Shown here: piece after piece, positions 55,098-64,000 of the stretch
Layout of the letters: the number at the start of each line of letters is the position of its first letter
How positions within the stretch are numbered: position 1 is the first letter of the stretch
Source: Arachnopeziza araneosa
Taxonomy: Eukaryota; Ascomycota; Leotiomycetes; Helotiales; Arachnopezizaceae
Direction: 5' to 3'
NCBI GenBank assembly: GCA_003988855.1
Contig: QYAI01000066.1
Span: forward strand, 124,001 to 188,000
Length of the DNA: 64,000 bases
Notes under the pieces: model-generated
Told to the model about the DNA's origin: nothing
Seen by the model: the letters and a program-made list of their open reading frames with translations, nothing else
Databases searched by the model: none
Made by a program: the position numbers and the translations under genes

Positions 55098-58000
55098 TGC
55101 TTTGTTGGAGACATGAGGTTGTCGACGGGAATGAATGAGTAAGATATGACAAGAGGGGGGCGAGGGGGGGATGAAATAGGGCAGGAGAGGGCGGCGGCGG
55201 TGGAGGAGGAGGGAGGGAGACGAGGAGGAGGAGGGGAGAAGGCGGAAATTGAATGGATGACTGCAACCACAAGAGTTGCACCACTTGCCTCTGGGTAAGG
55301 AAGGCTGAGGGAAGTGATGCTTAGTGAGGTAGCTGCGCTCCTTGTTCTTGCGTGTCCGGGATTCTAACGGACCCGGTTTTCTTATCTTGCCCCCACGACA
55401 CGTGAGCCACTACGAGGAAATCGAGAAACGCCAGCCAGCAAGTGCGAAGGGGGGAGAAGAATCAACAACAACAACAACTGCCCCGTTCCTTCCTTTCCAA
55501 AACAAAGTTGCCAGGACCAAAAACGCGGGGAGACGATGAAACCCACCGGCATCCCCNCCCCCNACCCCCCCCCCCCCCCCCTAACCCGGCCTGCTAAACC
55601 CGGTCTCGACAAGTAAATGCTCTGCAAGTGTCTGCTCTGCTCTGCTCTCGCCATCCTTTTGCCTCCCCCTTTCCAGGTGGGACTACCTGGCGATTCAGCC
55701 CTATTATCTTTATTCAATTCCCTCTTCCGTCATAGTCTGTTACGGGAGAGCAGAATTTTCCTCTTGCTTTCAGCCACGTGCTACAATATTCCACGGCAAC
55801 CTGTCAAACGGCAACATCTCTGCTGCACATCTCGTCAGAGGCGTCCTGAGGGAGGGTACCCATCAACATCTGGAAGGTCGTTAAATCGAACTAGAAGTTT
55901 CATGGAAGCCTGACAGAATACCTAATAGCGCCGTTCACGACTTCTAGCGTGCCATCAGCGTCCATGGTATTGGTGCCTCTTAGTGCTCTTAGCCTCAAGT
56001 CACCCTATTGAACAGGACACATATGGCATGGACGGAACTCTCGAGATGATTCCGAGGACCACTAATCTACCATCGACGCATTATTGACTGGGAATCATCA
56101 GCGGCAACTTAATTGGAGTACAGGGTCAGGATCCCCTCAAATCTGCACTTTGCACTTTGCCATGTGGCTATTCACCAATGCCATCCGCTATGCAACCGAC
56201 TTCCACAGGGCGCGGTTTATCAACACCCCACGAGTCATCGAGATGGTTGCAAGTTCAAGCTCTCCACGCTGGGAATGTAGATCATCAAGACCACATCAGC
56301 TGCAACTGAGCCGGGATCCGAGGATTGACAAGCTGCAGTACCGTCCCTCTTATCTCTCGTTTGCCGCCCATCAACCCTATTGACTTGCATAGAGCCATTC
56401 TAGCACCTACCATCTGCCACCTCTCCACCTCATTTGCCTGCTCGTACACCCTCCTGTCCTCTTCAGGCTCTCACCGAGTCACCCATCCCACGTTAGCAAG
56501 CACCCCAACAGCGAGTACGCAATCCAAAAGACGCAAGTGACTCCTCCAGGCTCGGGCGTTGCCGTTGTCCGCTGAAACGTGAAGCTCCTGCCTCTTTTGG
56601 ATGTTGGCTCGTGGTTGCCACGTTGTGATGATCAAGATCACCTGAGATCTGGGAGCGGTGCTTGGAAGCTTGGAGAGAACAGCTTCAAAAATTCGAATAG
56701 GATGAGATGTCTCATGTTCATATTGTTGTCTGATTCGAAACCTGCACTTTTGACAGCGGATTCGCTGCTCCTCCGTGCTGCATCGAAATCGAGAACTTGG
56801 TTTCAGCTCGCTAAGACATCGATGCAGGTACGTGTGGGAGAGATATTCTATTCTCGACGCTGCCATACTCTCGCCGCAGGATTCTAGATCACGTTGCGGT
56901 ATTTAGAGTTTGAAATGTCATACCATTGACAAGACTCAGGAGCAGCTGAGATAACGATCTGACGGCAACATCCGCCCACGGAAGAAGTAAATGCCCGAGC
57001 TGCTGACCATTCTTGGAATCTCCATCTCACACTTCAGCCTCACCAGTGACACAGCACGATTCCCCGCATTTGACTTATGCTGAAACCCACCAGCGTCCAC
57101 CGTGGAGCTGCGAGTCTCATACCTGCCTCTTCAACGGGCCCGAGCCGATGCTCACTTCGCTCACCGCTGCTGCCACCGAGACATTTAGGATTGCTTCTGA
57201 GGGAATGTTGGTAGCTTAGCTGAGCTGAGCTGACTCCAAACGACATTGCTGTATCATTTGCATCCTCCACCAGTTCTCACATCCGCACACCACATGCAAG
57301 CCATGCGTACCGAGTGCCGAGGGCTTTTCAACGTGGGGAGCAGAAGTGTGATATTGGGGGAGAGAAGGTACAATTTGAAAACCGGGACCTATGAATAGAC
57401 AAGATCGAGCAGCAGAGAAATTGGTTATCTAGATATTCTCCGATGGGTTGCCGGTGCCCATGATTCACAAGATAAGTTTCAAGTATTGATTGTTGATTGT
57501 TGACAATGTGATATCCGGCCCGTCGCCAACATCACCGGCGGCCTGCCCGAGGCATCTCGGTCTGTCTCTTTGGGCGGCCCGGGCCCGCTGCCGCGCTAAC
57601 GAAGACCCTGAACCCTAAAGTCCTAGGGAGCATGCAGTCAGCAAATCACTGGTACATGCCCTCGACTTGAGTTTCTCCAAATGTTTCCAACTTGAACGTC
57701 TCGTAGTTTCTGTAGGTTCAAGCGGTCTGCATGTCCAGCACAAAATCTCCCCGTCCCCGTCCCCGTCCCTGTCCCCGTCCCAATCTCCCAGGCGGGTCAG
57801 TTTGACAGCCACCAGCACGCCCAATTCGCTTCGGGGCCCTCTCTCCCCGTCGAGAAGCGAAATGGCGTTAGTTCGGCTGGTTGTCTTGCCAGTGCCCGTC
57901 TCGCCTTTTGGCGCGCTGCTTTTCCCTCGCGCAACGGGATCTCTCCATCTCCTGTGCGTTCTTGCATCGCATCCTGGACCTAGGCCTAGGAACTTTTCTC

Positions 58001-58101
58001 TCCCTCTCGTCGCTCCTCATCTCACTATTGGAAAGCCCGTGGCTGCACGGCAATAGGGGCACCTTGAGATTCAATTGCATTGATTCGATCGATCCGCGAA
58101 C
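55098..58101. other. Long intergenic region
   Basis: 3 kb with no recognised gene. It contains a C-homopolymer with two ambiguous bases (listed) and a CCCCGT simple repeat (about 57749-57781). ORFs such as 56866-56471 (minus) show no motif or consistent start. It probably holds promoters for the flanking genes. Confidence 0.45.
55553..55581. repeat. Poly-C tract with ambiguous bases
   Basis: N at 55557 and 55563 within a C-run that ends in 17-18 uninterrupted C. This is a likely sequencing or assembly weak point. Confidence 0.95.
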
Positions 58102-61100
58102 ATGGCTGCTGTAGATGTGAGTGTGCGATGGAGCTACCCCACGCTGCTGAACAAACCGCTGATTGACTCTCACGCAGACGGAATCCCCAGCGGACGCGCA
58201 CCCCATCGTGGGCCACGCAGATGCTGTTGCTGAGGATCCAACACCCATTGAGTCCGCTCATCATATCACTGTCGTCGCCAATGGCGAATCATCCGCGCTG
58301 GACGGCACCCATGTCCATACGCAGGAAGATCCTATAGCTATCCATGCCAAACCTGCCTCGACCCCCGCCGCCGCAACCACCGACGACGCGGAGAAAAAGG
58401 AAGACGCCGACGCGCGGGAGATAAAGAAAGTCGTAGAGCACGATGCGCACAAGGAAGAGGTGGTCACGGCTGAGGAGTCGAAGGTTGCAGAGCCAAAATT
58501 GGAGCACGAGATTGTAGAACCAACGGCCGAGGGGTCTAAAGCTAAAGAACCTGCTCCTGCAACGGAGACGCCGAAGGAAGAGGAAGATGAAGCTAAACCT
58601 CCCAAAGTTGTCGAGCTTCAGCCCAAGGCATCTGAGGAGAAACCTGAAATTCCCGCACCAAGTGTGAAAGAGACTGAAGCTGTAAAGCCCAAGATAGAAG
58701 AGCCAAAGGCCAAGGTTCTAGAAGTTGCTGCCGCTACGCTTGAGCCGAGTGCAAAGGAAGAGACCCTAGCACCTGCAGAGGAAGAAGCTGCTACACCGGC
58801 AGTCAAGCATGAAGAGCCAAAGGCAAAGGAGGTTGAAACCGCTCCAGCCAAGACAGAGACTAAGCCAGAACACGCAGAGCCAATTCATGCCGTAACAGTG
58901 GAGGAATCTCCCACACCTGTTACACATGAGGCGCCAAAAGAGAAGGCAATAGAGGCTATTCCGGCCAAGGAACCAGTGCATGCCGAGACTACAAAGGACG
59001 TCGCTTCTGCTGTAGTAGAGGTTGCCCATCCACCGCCAGCAAAGACAGAAGTTGCTATTCCCGTGACAGTTGTAGAGCCAAAGGCGGAAGAGGTGGCACA
59101 TGCCCCAGCCAAGACAGAAACCAAGCCAGAGCCAGTCCATGCCGAAAGCACCAAGGCGCCTGTTCCTGTGGCAGCCAAGGTAGAAACTCCCGCCCCGAAG
59201 AAAGAAGAGCCAAAACCAGCAGCTCCCGCCACAGCAACAGTAGCCACATCATCTGTTGCAGTCAAGGCCGAAGAATCCAAGACTGTCACCAAAGAAGTCG
59301 TCGAGGATGCTCAGGTTGGTAAGCATGGCGTCGAAGCCGTCGTGACGCAAACGACCGAGACCGCCAAGACTACCGTCACTGCTACGGCCACTGTCTCCAA
59401 AAAAGAGGTAAAAAAAGATGGGCCCTCGAAGCTCGAGCAGGCCGAACATTTGATCACCATTATAGGCGCTGAGGCTGCCAAAGGAGCCAAGGATGTGGTC
59501 AAGACGGTCGAGGCTCATCCGGAGCTGATCGCTGAGTGAGTCTACTCCCCTTTTCTCCGTCTGCAAGATGCTAAACATGAACAGAGGTGTCGTCGCCGTC
59601 GCCATCGGCGCAGCATCGTTGGTGCAGCCAGAGCTTATGGCTGGAGAAGTGGCCGTCATCGGTCAGATGGCGAAGACTGCTGCGACCAAGCAGGCAACGT
59701 CGATTGCGCAGGCTGAAGGCGCGAAGATCGCTAAGGCTATCTCCACAGATGTCAGCCAGGATAAGAATCTCGACGGTATAAAGGATACTCCTACGCCTGC
59801 TGATGCCAAAGCTGCTGATGCTAAAGCTGCCGATGCTAAAGCGGCTGCCCCAGTTGATCCTAAAGCTACTCCGGCTACTCCAGCTACAACAGCAACAGCA
59901 CCTCCAAAATCCGATGCCAAGCCGGAAGACAAGACTGTCGCCGTGGAAGTAGCCAAAGACGCTCCTAAACCTGCTGAAACCAAACACGAAGTCAAAGAAG
60001 CTGAGCCTGTCTCCCTGAAAATCACCATTGGTGCTGACGGAGCTGTCAAATCCGTGACCCAAGAGAAAGCCGTGGCTGAAGAGGCCAAACCAGCTGAGGA
60101 GGCTAAACCAGCTGAGCCAAAAGCGGATGAGACAAGTAAGGCTTTGGTTGAGAACGCTACTGCAAAAGAGGCCGAACCTGCTGCGAAAGAGCCTGTTATC
60201 CCTACGGTTGTGGTTACTGAACATAGCCCGACTGAACCCGTTGCTGCACCTAAAGAGCCTGAGCCGGAAACGAAGGTTGAGCCTGCTAAGAAGGAGGTCG
60301 TTGAGGAATCAGTTGCGAAAGAAGCAGAACCGACTGTGAAAGAAGCAGAGCCAGCTGTCGAAGAGATTGCTCCTGCTAAGAAAGAGGTTGCTGAAGAGCT
60401 GACTGTCAAAGAAAATGATCCTGCTGCAAAAGAACCAGAACCAACTACAGTTCATGCTCCGACTGTTACAATCAGGAAAGAAGACTTGGACCATTTACAT
60501 TATAGTTAGTATTCCACTCTCTACTCTCGTTAGATATCAAATCAGGCCGAAATAGACTTGGGTAAGCACTCACTAACACTTAACCAGAACTTGATGCAAT
60601 GCACGTTGCCATCTTGCAACTCACCCAAACAGTCGCTGCCCAGTTGTCGCCTCCCCCTACGGCTACCTCGGCTCCAAAGGAGGATATAAAAGAACCAGAA
60701 CCGATTCCTGCCGCTGCTGAAGCATCATCTACTCCCGAACCAACCCCAGCACCAGTTGCAGAAGAGTCTACACAAATACCCGCGTCAGAACCCGAAGCCG
60801 AAACAAGCAAAGCAGTTGAACCAGCTCCTGCCGCGACGGAAACCCCAGCTGTTGAATCGACTCCGGTAGTCACAGAAACCCCAACGGCTGAGGCAACTCC
60901 GGCTGCCGAGCCAGCAGCACTAAGTCCACCAAAGAAACCAACACACAAGAAACGCGCTAGTGTTTTTAGTTACTTGTGGCCTTTCGGTGGTAGTTCGACC
61001 AAAGCACCTGCTGAGCCCGAGAGTACTCCTGCGGTGGAGGCAGAGCCTGCAAAAGATGCACCTGCCGCACCTACTGCTGAGAGCGTCGCTGCTACCCCTA

Positions 61101-61111
61101 TTGCTGCTTGA
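58102..61111 (+). CDS. Large Glu/Ala/Pro/Lys-rich disordered protein
   Basis: Four exons: 58102-58116 (MAAVD only), 58178-59535, 59585-60504 and 60588-61111, giving 938 residues. Introns are GTGAGT...CAG, GTGAGT...CAG and GTTAGT...CAG with a CACTAAC branch. Most of the protein is low-complexity, with repeated KAEEPKA/PAKTETKPE-like phrases and an in-frame DAKAADAKAADAKAA run. One short ordered patch crosses exon 2-3: LEQAEHLITIIGAEAAKGAK, then HPELIAEGVVAVAIGAASL. A second is LHYKLDAMHVAILQLTQTVA. No signal peptide or catalytic motif is visible. I do not recognise a family, and function is unknown. The two helical patches could mediate membrane or partner binding. Confidence 0.75.
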
Positions 61112-63584
61112 GAGTTTCTGGCGCAGATGAGGTGGAATGAGAGCAGTGGATGGATGGAGGATGGAACGGCCAGTTAGACATACGCCTGGACATAAGGAGG
61201 AGTTCTCTGCCTGTTTTACTACTTGTGTTTCTGATCTTGTTTTGAGTCTCGAGATACCAATTTCCTCTGAGTAGTTGATGGATGCGTGGATTGATAGATT
61301 GGCCTGTAGCTCTCGTGGAGAGGATGGTGGGAAGGGTTGGGAGGTGGTTTTAGCCAGGACATGGAATGAAGGGATGGACGGGTATGATGGGATGAGGGAT
61401 GCAAGGGAGGAAGGGATGAGTGGAGAATGGACTGGCTGATGATAATGGAAGGGAGGTGGTTTAGTTAATGTAATTCATAATAGATCAAGACTGGACCTCG
61501 ATGATTGTTACATGCTGGTGGAAGGGCCGTGAACTGAATCAATGTACCACCTTGGTAAGACGAGCCTCATCGTAACCCACGTGACCTTGGACATCCGACG
61601 ACGAGGTGACAATGGAACGTCTTAACTCTCCTCATCAGACACATCTCTCTCAATGTGGTATAGATGTACACACCACCTCCTCCCGTGAATACAAGCAATC
61701 GATAACTTCTTTTACTACTATCTCCACAACACGCCAGTTTCAGAGCTTTGTTGTGGATAGTATGAGAGTACCTAGGTAGGAATAAGCCATGCTTAGATGA
61801 TGGGTAGGTAGGGAGGGATGGACGAGGAGTTTATTTGTCTTGCTTGTATTGTTTGGTGTGGGTTGGGAGGGGGACATTATCATGGACAACAGCCGCTCAA
61901 GAGTGTTTGGGCAAAGGTTGCGATGGACGAACTAGCTGAAGGATTGCAAAGGTACTAGTGAGAGCTCGATTCGCATATCCTGGTCTCTTTAAGCTGAAAC
62001 CTTGCCGTCAGATCAACTCAGTACGACTGGCACTGCCATTAATTCTTCATAGCCAGCGATTCCACAACTTCTCCGTTTTGCAAGGCCAAAATTTAATTCT
62101 CTCGATTCTGCTTTGCAAGCGAATATAGAGAACCTCTTGGCATCTTTGACAGATGGACACGCGCGAGTAGGAGATATTATGTCTTCTCAAAAAGTACAGA
62201 CGATTAACTGAATGATTTTCTACACAACTCGAAATTGGACCATGAGGCGGAGGAAGCGGGAAAACTTGACAAGGCTGCCGACTTGTGCACATCTCGGAGC
62301 CTTGGCTTTGCTACCATGACACCTCCTGAGGAAATGATTAAGGCTTATCAAATACCCTTTTCCGGGATTGTCAAGGTGCCTCCAATGAAATGGTAGGGAT
62401 AGATGACTTAGTTGACGTTAGACCCTGCACCAACCTCCTTAATCGTTGCAGATTATTGGTGATAATTGTGGGATCTGTAAAGCTGGCTCAGGAAAACCAA
62501 CATTAATGAGATACATTATCCAAAGTCCCCAGACTCCAGCTAGCCAGCTTCTATTTCTGGAAGAGTGGTTCCGCAGAACAACGATCCCATTTAGCATTAA
62601 TGCGATCGCTGCTGTTTGAGATATCAAAGAAACGTCAGAGTCTAGTGCGCGAGGCACTTCAAGACGAAGCGAAGGAGGCAAGTTCCGTCATTTCTCTCAA
62701 GCAACACTCAATTTATGGGCTATTATGGCCTTTAAATAGACTTCAGACTTCCTTTTTAGGCGTAGTGAGGGGTTGTACAAACTGGTGTGCTTCTATAATA
62801 TATCAGCCGTTCTTGCTACCAAAAGGGATCAGTGTCTTCAATTTTGTAATGATACGATACAAAATCTAGTCTTGTTTATAACCCTAGGAGACGAAAGCCT
62901 AAACCTAGTATCCAATGTCTGTCGTTCATTATTGATCAAAATATATGTAGGTTACTCAAATGCTAACAAGATAACCGATAAATTTAATTCACGGATGCTT
63001 CGGTTAGCTTCATTTCTTTTCGATCATCTTCTTTGAAATCATGTACTACGGAGGTATCAACCATTATGCTTTTTTAATATCACTCCAGTAAGTTTGCCAA
63101 GAAACTCTTGGTCAATCGAGTCAACGAGTACCGAACTGACATCACTTATTATCAGGCTTCATTGACCGCTGCTGATCGTTACCAGACTTCGTTACTAAAA
63201 GGGGACTATTTGTAGATGGCGATATAGATAAGAAATGATGCTTTTATTACACGAAGCATACTTCAAGAATCTGTTCATATATCTATCCTTGTTTGCAAGG
63301 TCGTTGCATGGGCAAAGGAGCCGAGGTACCTCAAAGCGCCGCTCGATATTGAGTTTCAGGGGCTTCTGCGCAACGGTCACATATTTATATTAATGAATTA
63401 TTTTCCAAGCCACTGGGTTCGGCTGTGAAGACGTATCAGCAACTGGCACCTCAGGGTTGAGATATTGCTACTCCAGAGTAGAGTTTGTTGGAATTTTGTA
63501 TAATTGATCACAGTTCCTGCTGAAATAAATCATACTCAGCAATGAGAACCGAGAATATAAATCACACAAAAGCTAAGCTACAAC
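61112..63584. other. Intergenic region
   Basis: 2.5 kb, GGGATGG-rich at first and AT-rich later. No coding frame, RNA gene or clear repeat was recognised. Confidence 0.5.
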
Positions 63585-64000
63585 ATGTCATCACCAAATG
63601 TCACCATCCATTGCGGCTTCTGGATGAACTACTCCAAAGGCCCAGTGGCAGGATCAACTATTACTCTGACTAACCGCAATGGAAATATTCTCATCGCTGC
63701 ACTTGCTATATTCATTCAAGTATGTGAGCTTCCTGACCCGGAGATTGCTTTACATTGTACCTATAATCCTAGTTATCATTGAGGAGCTGATGTGAACGCA
63801 TTCTTTATGCGCTTTGAAGAATAACGTACCTAACCCAACGAACAGGTTTTCGGTGGGCAGTCTTGGGGTATCATATGTTTTATCACGCACCAGTTACGCA
63901 CGACTAGGAATGCTGAAGATGGCCTGCATTATCAACAACAAGCGGTATTGAGGAATGCCAAGTCTGATATCAGTACCATGATAGAATTCACACGGATAGC
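63585..64000 (+). CDS. Small fungal membrane-protein family, partial at window end
   Basis: Exon 1 is 63585-63719; exon 2 starts at 63846 and runs off the window (intron 63720-63845, GTATGT...CAG, phase 0). The start MSSPNVTIHCGFWMNYSKGP with VAGSTITLTNRNGNILIAAL matches a widespread uncharacterised fungal family, typically MSxxNVTxHxGFWxxWS then GxTLTLSxRDG. After the junction comes VFGGQSWGIICFITHQLR, a membrane helix, and then LHYQQQAVLRNAKSD as in that family. Full-length members are multi-pass membrane proteins of several hundred residues with no known function. Only the first approximately 96 residues are visible. Confidence 0.75.

Noticed and set aside
58261..60409. Long minus-strand ORFs rich in Ser/Ala/Gly and Phe/Leu
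   Set aside because: They are antisense shadows of the Glu/Ala/Lys-rich gene on the plus strand.

Overview
The window is nuclear DNA from a filamentous ascomycete (Pezizomycotina). The evidence is short GT-AG introns (about 45-110 nt, with CTAAC/CTGAC-like branch sites and NNAG acceptors), single-gene transcription units on both strands, and families typical of these fungi: 2EXR, CipC/DUF3759, Zn2Cys6 factors, sacsin-BTB, a gasdermin-like protein, and F-box/LRR. The mix of families suggests Leotiomycetes (Helotiales-like), but this is inference. Exon structures were worked out by hand from splice signals and frame continuity; no database search was run.

Layout. (1) 0.3-3.8 kb: an F-box/LRR protein and a 2EXR-domain protein. 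(2) 4.5-11.7 kb: a conflict-type gene group. A zinc-finger/WD40-repeat protein (minus) is divergent from a subtilisin-like S8 protease with a large N-terminal helical/DUF7580-like region (plus). The protease is convergent with a 274-residue gasdermin-like protein (minus). The protease-gasdermin pair matches the arrangement known for fungal gasdermin cell-death modules (HET-Q1/HET-Q2 type) and is the most exciting content here. (3) 12.8 kb: a U6 snRNA gene that appears to be interrupted by a 54-nt spliceosomal-type intron just upstream of the ACAGAGA box. (4) 15-18.9 kb: a secreted HELYH/ExxA metalloprotease-like protein, a Nudix hydrolase and a short remnant resembling the end of a HET-domain gene. 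(5) 18.95-27.6 kb: an eight-exon, about 2745-residue sacsin-like protein with two GHKL-ATPase-type repeats and a C-terminal BTB domain.

(6) 29-34 kb: a CipC-like protein with a five-copy 21-residue repeat tail, a multi-pass membrane protein, and mostly empty AT-rich sequence with decayed ORFs. (7) 34.7-44.5 kb: a compact group made of an MCT-type transporter, a Zn2Cys6 regulator, a phenol-hydroxylase-like FAD monooxygenase and a DHA1-type MFS transporter. It is likely a small catabolic or specialised-metabolite cluster. (8) 44.5-47.2 kb: gene-poor, with a possible solo LTR and a truncated GNAT gene. (9) 47.3-55.1 kb: an APC-family amino-acid/GABA/choline-type permease, an ammonium transporter and a Zn2Cys6 factor, all on the minus strand, separated by simple-sequence repeats. 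(10) 58.1-61.1 kb: a 938-residue Glu/Ala/Pro/Lys-rich disordered protein. (11) 63.6 kb to the end: the start of a small fungal membrane-protein gene that runs off the window.

Genes in 4.5-27.6 kb look like fungal innate-immunity or programmed-cell-death parts: repeat-based recognition, a protease, a pore-former, a chaperone-like ATPase and a HET remnant. The 34-55 kb half is dominated by transporters and their regulators.
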